Position numbers and translations under genes: made by a program. From positions 1 to 41,574 of IMG/VR virus record IMGVR_UViG_3300046691_000179: a stretch of DNA of 41,574 nt. One strand, written 5' to 3'. The notes beneath the pieces are model-generated. The model saw only the letters and a program-made list of their open reading frames with translations. It did no database searches and had not been told where the DNA came from. This document shows positions 13,882 to 20,856 of the stretch, piece by piece. The stretch's first letter is position 1. Every line of letters starts with the position of its first letter. Source of the DNA: a virus.

Positions 13882-15200
13882 CGTTTTGGCGCCCGTCCAT
13901 CTTCGGCGGATCGTGGATCAACGGCTCGAACGCCGGCTCCCGGTACGCGAACTTGGACTACTGGCCGGAGAACTCGAACGAGAACATCTCCGCGCGCGGC
14001 GGCAGCGACGACCCTTTTCAGGCTCGGCGATGGTCAAGGCCACGTCGGCCATCTTCCACGGACGCAGCGGCGATCTCGCCCCTCGCGTCAGGGTGGTCGG
14101 CCCGACCGTCCGGCTTCGGCGAATACATTGCAAGGTCCGGTACAGCGGGGAGTAGCGGCGATTCTGCCGTCGAAACCCGCGACCGGCATCTGGAGATAGA
14201 TGTCTTGGGAAAGAAGTTTAGAAACCTTATCGGCCCCATCACTGCGGACGCGAACATGCGGCACGCCTTCCGTATGACGTCCCTCGGCAAGCGCCTGACG
14301 CCCGGCTTCCTTGAGTTCAAGGAATTCTCGGCTCTCAATTTGGCCGACCTTGGCGCGGCGATGCGCGATGGTTCGTATCGGCCAGGCGCACCACAGGAGT
14401 TCCGGATATTCGACCCGAAAGAACGGCTGATATCGGCACTCCCGTTCAAGGATCGCATTGCCCAGCACGCGCTTTGCGCGGTGATTGGGCCGATCTTCGA
14501 GGCTACGCTTCTTCCGAACGCCTATGCTTGCCGCGCCGGCAAAGGAACACATGCCGCCGCGATCGCGGTGCAGGCCGACATGCGACGCCTGACGCGCGGC
14601 GGCGAGCCGCTCTATGTCCTCAAGACGGATTTCTCGCGATACTTCGCCAGTATCGAACATGGGGCGCTCTGGCGACTGATCGAGGCGAAGATTTCCTGCC
14701 GTGGCACGCTACGGCTGATCGAAACGATGTTGCCGCGTGATGGTATCGGGATCCCGATCGGGAACCTCACATCGCAGATCTTCGCGAATGTCTACGGCGG
14801 CGTTGTGGATCGCCACCTCCAGCAGGATCTCGGCGAGCGCTACTGGTATCGCTACATGGACGATATCGTTGTGCTCGGTCATTCCCTGGACCATCTGCGG
14901 CGGGTGCGGACATCGATCGAGGATCTGTCGCGCGACCGTCTTGGCCTGCGGTTTTCCAAATGGAGCATTCAGCCGGCAGGGCGCGGCGCGAACTTCGTCG
15001 GCTATCGCATCTGGCCGACACATAAACTGCTGCGCCGTGACAGCGTCGTGCGGGCCAGACGCAAGATCGCGATCTATCGCGCAGTCGGAGAGCACGAGCG
15101 GCTGGAGAAGTTTCTGGCGGCGTGGACCGGGCACGCAAGCTGGGCTGACAGCAGAAATCTGATGAAGAGCATGGGACTTCCAGCGAAAGGTCGCGCCTGA
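13878..15200 (+). CDS. DGR reverse transcriptase
   Basis: RNA-dependent DNA polymerase that copies the template RNA with adenine-specific errors. Motifs, numbered from ATG 13878: SALPFKDRIAQHAL, KTDFSRYFASI (Asp251), GIPIGNLTSQ (the DGR form of motif 4, xGxxxSQ rather than QGxxxSP) and YMDD (326-329). The ORF is 440 residues, but its first 45 codons are the template repeat and the next 60 look unconserved. TTG 14205, preceded by GGAG 9 bases upstream, would give 331 residues, near the usual DGR enzyme length. ATG 13878 overlaps the Avd stop as ATGA. Which start is used is unresolved; the catalytic domain from about 14211 is clear. Confidence 0.93.
   Translation: MTFWRPSIFGGSWINGSNAGSRYANLDYWPENSNENISARGGSDDPFQARRWSRPRRPSSTDAAAISPLASGWSARPSGFGEYIARSGTAGSSGDSAVETRDRHLEIDVLGKKFRNLIGPITADANMRHAFRMTSLGKRLTPGFLEFKEFSALNLADLGAAMRDGSYRPGAPQEFRIFDPKERLISALPFKDRIAQHALCAVIGPIFEATLLPNAYACRAGKGTHAAAIAVQADMRRLTRGGEPLYVLKTDFSRYFASIEHGALWRLIEAKISCRGTLRLIETMLPRDGIGIPIGNLTSQIFANVYGGVVDRHLQQDLGERYWYRYMDDIVVLGHSLDHLRRVRTSIEDLSRDRLGLRFSKWSIQPAGRGANFVGYRIWPTHKLLRRDSVVRARRKIAIYRAVGEHERLEKFLAAWTGHASWADSRNLMKSMGLPAKGRA
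13889..14009 (+). repeat. DGR template repeat TR
   Basis: Donor copy of the 121-bp repeat, invariant by design, just after the Avd stop and inside the 5' end of the reverse transcriptase ORF. It holds 23 adenines, 16 of them changed in at least one variable repeat. Several are in AAC codons, which cannot mutate to stop codons at the first two positions. The G/C-only tract is at 13990-14003; the sequence then diverges from the variable repeats at 14010, and no GAAA hairpin follows. Confidence 0.93.
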
Positions 15201-15568
15201 TGAGTCGCCGCGAGCGTATCCGCGAAAAGATCCTAGCCCGGATCGTCATCGACCCCGTGACTGGCTGCTGGCTCTGGACCGGCCCGACTTCGGGCAATAC
15301 CGGACGCGGTGCCGGCTATCCTCGCATGTCCCTGGGGGGGCAGACCGTCGCGGTTCACATCGCCATGTGGACCAACGAGCACGGCTATATCCCAGGCAAG
15401 AAGGAACTGGACCACGTCTGCCGCAACCGCCTCTGCGTACGGCCGGATCCGGAACACCTGGAGCTGGTTACCCGCAAACGCAACATCCTGCGGCAATGGG
15501 AGGCGCGCAAGGCCGCGACACTGATCGGCCACAACGGCGGCCCGCCGCTTGCTTGCGAGGAGGCCTGA
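15200..15568 (+). CDS. HNH endonuclease
   Basis: 122-residue nuclease coupled to the reverse transcriptase by a TGATG overlap. The core ELDHVCRNRLCVRPDPEHLELVT holds the HNH beta-beta-alpha-metal motif, and the N-terminus GCWLWTGPTSGNTGRGAGYP is typical of phage HNH homing-type proteins. The C-terminus ends in GHNGGPPLA, a tail also seen at the portal protein. It may be a free-standing homing endonuclease or may act in the DGR or integration. It is distinct from the HNH protein near the terminase. Confidence 0.85.
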   Translation: MSRRERIREKILARIVIDPVTGCWLWTGPTSGNTGRGAGYPRMSLGGQTVAVHIAMWTNEHGYIPGKKELDHVCRNRLCVRPDPEHLELVTRKRNILRQWEARKAATLIGHNGGPPLACEEA

Positions 15569-15569
15569 G

Positions 15570-15854
15570 ATGACACCGTCGCCTCTCGACTCTCTCCCTG
15601 TTTTTGCGAACGACCGCGCCATTGCCGAGGCGCTTGTTGGCAAGAAGGATGCATCGAAATGGCTCCATGAGCGCCTACCGGCGCTGGAGCGCGTGCCCGG
15701 CTTCCCTAAAATAGATGCGTTGCATGGCGGACGCCCTGTTCCCTTGATCAAACTTTTCTACGACAACTACTTTGCCCTGCCGGCGAACGGCAAAGGGCTA
15801 CCAGACGGAAAAGAGGATGAGGGAGCATGGAAGAAATCGAAGCGCCCGGCCTGA
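15570..15854 (+). CDS. Excisionase-like winged-helix protein
   Basis: 94-residue protein immediately before the integrase. The phrase ERVPGFPKIDALHGGRPVPL resembles small excisionase/AlpA-like proteins adjacent to integrases in Rhizobiales prophages: a helix-turn-helix preceding a PKIDxLHGGR wing. ATG 15570 directly follows the HNH stop; ATG 15549 would overlap that gene. The end overlaps the integrase by 28 bases. It would bind attP and direct excision. Recognised from motif and context only. Confidence 0.6.
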   Translation: MTPSPLDSLPVFANDRAIAEALVGKKDASKWLHERLPALERVPGFPKIDALHGGRPVPLIKLFYDNYFALPANGKGLPDGKEDEGAWKKSKRPA

Positions 15855-17035
15855 AATGGATAAAGAGGGCCAAAGGCAAGACACCTTATTGGGTCGCCGA
15901 CGAGATCGACGTTAAGAACGGCTACGTGCCGAAGACGGCCAATCTCAGCGCCATCAAAGGCGATCCGGATATGCTGCGCGCCAAATGCAATGTCTTGCAG
16001 GCGGAAATGATGCTCTGGCGTACGGGCTACCGCAGCGAGGCGCTGAACTACGACGGTACGGTCAAATCGCTGCTGAAGATCTACCAGCATCACGAGGAAA
16101 GCCCGTATCGCTTGCTGCGGCCCAGCAGCCTCGTGCCGTACAATCACTATCTCGCAAAACTTGAAGCGCACATCGGGACGCGTCGAATCGACGCCATTAA
16201 TGGCGTCGATATCATGCGGTGGCATAAATTATGGTCCTCGGACGGCAAGCACCTGGCCGCCGCCGCAACTGCACGCGCCGTCTTTACCGCAGCCCTATCG
16301 TTCGGCGTCATGACCAGAACAGCAGGAGCCGCAGACATGCTGGTCATCATGCGGGAAACATCCGAAAAGCTGCCGGGACCACGGCCGCGCGACACGAAAA
16401 TGACGGCGGACCAGATCATTGCGGCTCGCAACGCCGCACACGCAGCCGGACGTCCATCTATGGCGCTTGCCTACGCGCTCGCCTTCGAAACAGTTCTTCG
16501 GCTCTGGGATGTCATCGGACAGTGGTGGCCCATGGATCGCGGTGGCGTGTCCGACATTCTTAACGCTGAGATGGGAACCAAGTGGTTCGGTCTAAGGTGG
16601 GATGACATCGATGACAACTTGCAGCTCGACTACACGCCATCGAAAACTAGCGACACGAGCGGACGCCGGATTGTCTATCCGATGAAAGATGCTCCGATGG
16701 TGATTGAGGAGCTTGCGCACTGGCCGCCAGACAAACGACGCGGCCCCATCATCATTTCAGAGGAATCCGGCTTGCCATACGAACCGCAGGACTTCCGCAG
16801 GTTGTGGGGAAAGGACCGCAAGGCGGCTGGCATCCCATCGAATATATGGGCAAGAGATCTGCGCGCATCCGGCATTTCCGAAGGCCGCGCGAGCGCTGCG
16901 TCTGTGGATGATGTTTCCAAGGTTGCTGGCCACAGCAGCCGACAGATGACAAACGAGGTCTACGATCGCGCTCACATCGAGGCTGCCGAGCGCGTAGCAA
17001 AGAGCCGAAAAGAGCACCGCGAAACAAAGCGGTAA
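15827..17035 (+). CDS. int: Tyrosine site-specific integrase
   Basis: 402-residue phage integrase. Residues about 1-170 are the arm- and core-binding region. The catalytic domain shows the first arginine in FETVLRLWDV, lysine in PSKTSD, box II as RDLRASG, GHSSRQM and the tyrosine nucleophile in TNEVYDRAH about 25 residues from the end. Box II has Arg where His is more usual (HxxR), as is common in alphaproteobacterial prophage integrases. ATG 15827 is preceded by GAGGGAG. It integrates the phage into the host chromosome; the att site probably lies just downstream. Confidence 0.92.
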   Translation: MEEIEAPGLKWIKRAKGKTPYWVADEIDVKNGYVPKTANLSAIKGDPDMLRAKCNVLQAEMMLWRTGYRSEALNYDGTVKSLLKIYQHHEESPYRLLRPSSLVPYNHYLAKLEAHIGTRRIDAINGVDIMRWHKLWSSDGKHLAAAATARAVFTAALSFGVMTRTAGAADMLVIMRETSEKLPGPRPRDTKMTADQIIAARNAAHAAGRPSMALAYALAFETVLRLWDVIGQWWPMDRGGVSDILNAEMGTKWFGLRWDDIDDNLQLDYTPSKTSDTSGRRIVYPMKDAPMVIEELAHWPPDKRRGPIIISEESGLPYEPQDFRRLWGKDRKAAGIPSNIWARDLRASGISEGRASAASVDDVSKVAGHSSRQMTNEVYDRAHIEAAERVAKSRKEHRETKR

Positions 17036-17156
17036 CACGATTGGTAACGCGCGGTAACGCGCAGGCGATAACCGCTTGAAATTATTCGAGCGATCGAGAA
17101 ACGAAATTTAATCCCTCCTTATCATCAAGGGATTGAATTTGTTTCCGCGCGTTACC
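17031..17156. repeat. Candidate integrase arm-type sites / attP region
   Basis: GGTAACACG (17031-17039), GGTAACGCG (17043-17051) and GGTAACGCG (17053-17061) are direct repeats at 10-12-base steps starting in the integrase stop codon, and CGCGTTACC (17148-17156) is an inverted copy. Such short repeats flanking a gap at the integrase 3' end fit arm-type binding sites. The crossover core is not identified. Confidence 0.5.
17104..17140. terminator. Bidirectional terminator-like hairpin
   Basis: Thirteen-pair stem (AAATTTAATCCCT with AGGGATTGAATTT, one G-T pair) and an 11-base loop, lying between the convergent integrase and lysis operon. AT-rich outer arms supply U-rich runs on both strands. Probably ends both transcripts. 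It could instead be part of attP. Confidence 0.6.
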
Positions 17157-17167
17157 GGCGTTGCATT

Positions 17168-17497
17168 TCACGGAGCGGGTTGGCCACCCTTCATCCAGCG
17201 CAACATCGCCTCGAAGATCAAATCCGAAATCCACATGGCGCAGACACCGACGACAAAGGCGGTGGCGTTCATGGCGGCTACGTCGGCCATAGGCATGGGC
17301 CAGTTGATTGCCCGTAGATAAAACAGCGCCGGCTCGGTCAGGTAGGCCGCCGCCAGCGCTCCGCAGATCGGCGACGCGATCATCTCGCGCGCAGTATAAC
17401 GGCGCCGGGAAAGCGCCCTCAATGTACCTCCTGCCAAACCAGCTATAACGACGCCTGCTTTGATGCCCATCGCATCGAAAAAATCATGAATGCTCAT
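17168..17497 (-). CDS. Membrane protein at the end of the lysis operon, holin-like candidate
   Basis: 109 residues with about three hydrophobic segments (AGVVIAGLAGG, ICGALAAAYL, ATAFVVGVCAMWI). Last gene of the leftward late transcript. I prefer ATG 17497, after GGGGGC; ATG 17569 directly abuts the upstream stop but lacks a ribosome site and adds an atypical 24-residue head. Position and topology suggest a holin or pinholin, but a second candidate lies upstream. Confidence 0.55.
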   Translation of the reverse strand: MSIHDFFDAMGIKAGVVIAGLAGGTLRALSRRRYTAREMIASPICGALAAAYLTEPALFYLRAINWPMPMADVAAMNATAFVVGVCAMWISDLIFEAMLRWMKGGQPAP

Positions 17498-17569
17498 TGG
17501 CCCCCGCCAGAAATAGTGCTGTCGATCGAGGATCGGCGATGACCCGCCGATCCGAATATTATGGCCCAT

Positions 17570-17662
17570 TCAATTCGGGATAGACATCAGACCGGCGGTG
17601 ATCGCGCATGCGAGCGTGCCGGCCAGGAGCAGGAAGAGCGCAAAACAGATGCGTGGGTTCAT
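17570..17662 (-). CDS. Very small membrane protein, 30 aa
   Basis: MNPRICFALFLLLAGTLACA and a short tail. ATG 17662 overlaps the stop of the Rz1-like gene as ATGA. The single hydrophobic segment with LAGTLACA could be a lipobox-like or plain membrane helix. A longer in-frame ORF from 17821 is Arg-rich and is a shadow. Possibly a lysis accessory peptide. Confidence 0.5.
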   Translation of the reverse strand: MNPRICFALFLLLAGTLACAITAGLMSIPN

Positions 17663-17973
17663 TGTGGCCGCCCCACCTTCCCGGCCATGCGGTCGCGATC
17701 CCACGCCCTGCAATCGTCCGCCTGGCGGTCGCGGTTGTCTGCGGTGACTTCCCACCGCTGATTGATCCAGCGGAACTTCTCGCCGACCTTGGGGATAACG
17801 CGCTCGACATGAGCGGTGCATGCCTCTGGCATCGGCGGCGGCGGAGAGGATGCCTGTGCCTGCCCTTGCGCTTCGGCAGCCTTCTCCATTCGCGCATCAA
17901 GCGTCTGGCACCCCTTGGTGCTCATGAGAGCGAGCGCGACCGGGAGCATGAAGATCAGCGCTTTGCGTTCCAT
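17659..17973 (-). CDS. Rz1-like outer-membrane spanin (putative)
   Basis: 104 residues. The N-terminus is a signal sequence (LIFMLPVALALMSTKGC) ending at a candidate lipobox cysteine, followed by a Pro-rich stretch SSPPPPMPEA, a hallmark of Rz1 proteins. It overlaps the Rz-like gene by 19 bases. As an o-spanin it would be lipidated in the outer membrane and join the i-spanin to fuse the membranes at lysis. The lipobox is imperfect (Thr-Lys-Gly-Cys). Confidence 0.6.
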   Translation of the reverse strand: MERKALIFMLPVALALMSTKGCQTLDARMEKAAEAQGQAQASSPPPPMPEACTAHVERVIPKVGEKFRWINQRWEVTADNRDRQADDCRAWDRDRMAGKVGRPQ

Positions 17974-18377
17974 TTCTCATCCTCCTCGGTCCAGCGTCCG
18001 CCGTCTGGGTCTGTGTCTGCCTTGATCCTGGCATCGAGTGCCCGTTCTGCGTCCGTCTTTGCCCGCACAGCCGCGTCAGCGCGCTTCGATGCCTCGGTGG
18101 TCATCTGCTCCGCATGGAGGCGGTCGCCCCTCTCCTTGGCCAGTTGCGCGGCCAAGGCATCGCGCTCGAACTTGGTCACCATCTGCGACGTGGCGAGCGT
18201 CACTTGCTCGGATGCGTACCGTTGCTTCTCGCCGACCGCGATATCGCCGACAAACGGGATGACGCTGATGTAAGGAAAATGCGAGACGACTGGCAGGCCC
18301 TCGTAATAGAGGGCGCACAGCATCATGCCGGCGAGCGCCGCAGCGCCCATCTTGAGATAGTCGAGGATGCCGAACAT
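17955..18377 (-). CDS. Rz-like inner-membrane spanin (putative)
   Basis: 140 residues. One N-terminal membrane helix (GAAALAGMMLCALYY), then a long charged coiled coil (residues about 50-120, KFERDALAAQLAKERGDRL onward), the architecture of i-spanins. ATG 18377 shares its A with the upstream stop. Paired with the Rz1-like gene that overlaps its end, it would span the periplasm. Confidence 0.65.
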   Translation of the reverse strand: MFGILDYLKMGAAALAGMMLCALYYEGLPVVSHFPYISVIPFVGDIAVGEKQRYASEQVTLATSQMVTKFERDALAAQLAKERGDRLHAEQMTTEASKRADAAVRAKTDAERALDARIKADTDPDGGRWTEEDEKWNAKR

Positions 18378-18682
18378 CACTTTTGCTCCGTCTCGGTAGG
18401 TTCATCTGGGGCGATCGCGGCTGCATGATCTGCATCCTCGCGATAGGGGAGCGCCCGCCCTGTGCGCCAAATGGCTATGACATCCTGCGCGGTCGCAAAG
18501 CCGGTGTAGCCGAGGATGAGGATGCCGATCAGCATCATCCAGCCATAGGCAATCGTTTCGTTGACCCGCGTGTCGGGTGCGTTGATGAGGATGTGGAGCT
18601 GATAGCAAGCCCAGGCAACGACCGGGAAGATGATCAGACGGCGCCACATCCATGGAGGCTCCCCGTGCTTCTTCGGAGCCAT
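18377..18682 (-). CDS. Holin candidate, 101 aa
   Basis: Two membrane segments (LIIFPVVAWACYQLHILI and MMLIGILILGYTGFATA) and a polar C-terminus ending EPTETEQK. It sits between the endolysin (shared A, TGATG) and the Rz-like gene, which is the usual holin slot. Two-helix class II holins are of this size. Confidence 0.6.
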   Translation of the reverse strand: MAPKKHGEPPWMWRRLIIFPVVAWACYQLHILINAPDTRVNETIAYGWMMLIGILILGYTGFATAQDVIAIWRTGRALPYREDADHAAAIAPDEPTETEQK

Positions 18683-19314
18683 CAGCGCGCTACCTCGATC
18701 GCAGCGGCGAACTTCTTGGCGTAACCGGCGATATCGACGGCGCGGTCAGTTCCGTTGATGATCTTGCGGGCGCCCGTCCAATCGGTCACCGACGCGCTGA
18801 AGAAGTCGGCAAGCCTTTTGCCGGTGAAGCGGCCGTTGATCATGCCGTCGAACAGGATCTCGACAGCCTTGACGGGATCGAGCGCCTTGTCCGGATCGTC
18901 GACGATGCCGTATTTCGCGTAATTGTCCCGGCCGGTGATCTGCACCAGGCCGCGACCGCGATAGCGCCAGCCGTCTCCACTGGCCTCACTGCCATTACCC
19001 ATGCGGTTTGCGTAGGCGCGGTTTGCGATGCGCTGCGGCTGGTGGGCATAGGCGGACGCCTGAGCGGCCGTGAAGTATTTTGGGAAGGTCGCCAGCAAGC
19101 CGGCCGCCGAATAGTTCAGGTTTTCCGAGATGGCGCACATAGTGTTGTCCGTCTCGTGATAAGTCGTCGCCAGCATGTAGGCCAACCAACGGGCATCGAA
19201 GGGCTTTGCCTCCCATGCGTCAAGAATGGCAGACATGCCGTTGACCTGATTTGTCGACAGCCGCCCGCCGAACAACGACGAGCGCACCGCCGCGAAGAAC
19301 TTCGCGTGGTCCAT
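18682..19314 (-). CDS. Endolysin, glycoside hydrolase family 19-type
   Basis: 210-residue peptidoglycan hydrolase. GH19 landmarks are TTYHETDNTM with the putative catalytic Glu54, GDGWRYRGRGLVQITGRDNY and the helical C-terminus. It would cleave the beta-1,4 bond between MurNAc and GlcNAc. No signal peptide is seen, so it needs a holin for export. ATG 19314 follows AAGGA. First gene of the lysis cluster. Confidence 0.9.
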   Translation of the reverse strand: MDHAKFFAAVRSSLFGGRLSTNQVNGMSAILDAWEAKPFDARWLAYMLATTYHETDNTMCAISENLNYSAAGLLATFPKYFTAAQASAYAHQPQRIANRAYANRMGNGSEASGDGWRYRGRGLVQITGRDNYAKYGIVDDPDKALDPVKAVEILFDGMINGRFTGKRLADFFSASVTDWTGARKIINGTDRAVDIAGYAKKFAAAIEVAR

Positions 19315-19374
19315 AGTATTTTCCTTTTGATGGATTCTGCCGTTGTGATGCGGCGATGTTCAGCTCGGCCGAGG

Positions 19375-19746
19375 TTATGCCGGCCAGGTCATTGGAAACT
19401 GCGTTTCCAGTTCAGTCAGAAAATCGCTGACGCTCGGCTGCTCGCGCTCGCCGTTCTGCACCTTATCCAGCTCGGCATAGCAATAGCCCCAGACCTCATC
19501 GCGCCAGGCAACAAAGGCCTGCGCCTCGGCTGCCCATTGCGCATTCGTACTCCCGAGGTAGGTCGCGAGCGAAAGTGCACTTTCATAACGTCGATCGATG
19601 GCCTTGGCGTCCATCATCGCCGCAACGGAGCCGGTGTAGTCAGTGAGGCCAGGAACAGGCTCTCCGGTTTGGCCCAGCCCCATCGCTACAAGCTCATCAT
19701 CCGAGATGTCTAGAACGTCACCATCCACAGTCATGATTTTGGCCAT
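19375..19746 (-). CDS. Tail-fiber-associated protein, 123 aa
   Basis: Acidic protein beginning MAKIMTVDGDVLDISDDEL and ending SDFLTELETQFPMTWPA. The tryptophan-rich middle (AFVAWRDEVWGYCYAELDKV) is typical of small proteins encoded after tail fibers that act as assembly factors. AGGAG precedes ATG 19746, inside the end of the fiber gene. Assembly role is inferred from position. Confidence 0.6.
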   Translation of the reverse strand: MAKIMTVDGDVLDISDDELVAMGLGQTGEPVPGLTDYTGSVAAMMDAKAIDRRYESALSLATYLGSTNAQWAAEAQAFVAWRDEVWGYCYAELDKVQNGEREQPSVSDFLTELETQFPMTWPA

Positions 19747-19749
19747 GTT

Positions 19750-20844
19750 CTAGCTCCTCATCCCCATAAGCCGCGCATAACCAGTCAGCCATGTGCCGCT
19801 GGTCAAGAACAACGCAAATGCGTTGATACGCACCGTCGATTCACGGCGCGTCACGAAATTAAACATGCGCAAATCTCCGGCGCTAGCAACTCCGCAGGAG
19901 TTCCCGACAAAGGATGGAAACTGAGAGGCGCTACCAGGATCTATCATGATATCAGCCGCAACGCGGCCGGCACCGGCGATCAGCGTTCCGGTAAATACGA
20001 GATTTGCCGCAGCCGCCTGCCCCGTTGCCGGGTTAGCGGCGGCCTGAATCACACTTGAGATCAGGTATGAATAATCACTTGCTCCGACAGCGTAATTTGC
20101 GCCACCATCTACTGAAGTTCTTGCCGTAGTGAGAACTGCGGCAGATGGATTAAGCTGATACAGCTGTAATTTGAAGGCCTTATAGTTTGTCGACAACGGA
20201 AATGACGCAGAAGATAATCCCGCCAAGTTCACTTCATTACCGATCGGCTCCCACGCGGTATTAAGCGTGGCGCGCGCCGCAGCTGCATCCGCATCATCGA
20301 GCAGCCCCTTGATATAGGTCGATACGCCAAGCGTGCTTAGAACCGCGCTAGCATCCGCATCATCGACCATGCCTTTGATGAAGGTGGAGACACCAAGAGT
20401 TGAAAGAACTGTGCTCGCATCAGCGTCATCGAGCATGGCGCGCGCGAAGGTGGTCAATGTGGCGAGCGCTGCCGTGTTTGATCCAGTGAAATAAGGAACC
20501 TTGTCGGCAGCTGGCGTCAAGGCAGAGATCGACGAGACCGATGGCTTGTTCAACGCCTGGATGATCTGCGCCAACGTGGTCGCATTGGCCAGCACCTGGC
20601 GATCATAGGCCGTGTCGATGACCAGGGCGTAGGAATAGCTGCCAGTCGCACCCTTCCATTTCACAGCCGCCGTGATTTGCGTATCGCTGTCGACGGTCAG
20701 GATGGGCATGGAATTGCCGCCGGCTGCCTCGGCATAGATAATGCCGCCGACGATCAGGGCGGTTTGCCATGCAGTTCCAGCCCCCGTAACAACAGCCGAG
20801 CCGTTGGTCAGGGTGATTGTGCCTGTCGTATACGGTGTAGTCAT
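19750..20844 (-). CDS. Tail fiber protein with tandem repeats
   Basis: 364 residues. The N-terminal 90 residues (TGTITLTNGSAVVTGAGTAW) are the particle-binding domain common in phage fibers. Three tandem 21-residue repeats follow (about 132-198: LDDADASTVLSTLGVST-type), a trimer-forming shaft. The C-terminal 150 residues are beta-rich and likely bind the receptor. It is not a DGR target; its 3' end has no match to the template repeat. Confidence 0.8.
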   Translation of the reverse strand: MTTPYTTGTITLTNGSAVVTGAGTAWQTALIVGGIIYAEAAGGNSMPILTVDSDTQITAAVKWKGATGSYSYALVIDTAYDRQVLANATTLAQIIQALNKPSVSSISALTPAADKVPYFTGSNTAALATLTTFARAMLDDADASTVLSTLGVSTFIKGMVDDADASAVLSTLGVSTYIKGLLDDADAAAARATLNTAWEPIGNEVNLAGLSSASFPLSTNYKAFKLQLYQLNPSAAVLTTARTSVDGGANYAVGASDYSYLISSVIQAAANPATGQAAAANLVFTGTLIAGAGRVAADIMIDPGSASQFPSFVGNSCGVASAGDLRMFNFVTRRESTVRINAFALFLTSGTWLTGYARLMGMRS

Positions 20845-20856
20845 GATTTTCCGCCC

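Noticed and set aside
19750-20844. Third VR in the tail fiber
   Set aside because: No match to the template's invariant GCGCGGCGGCAG core or the FGGSW protein motif near the fiber end.
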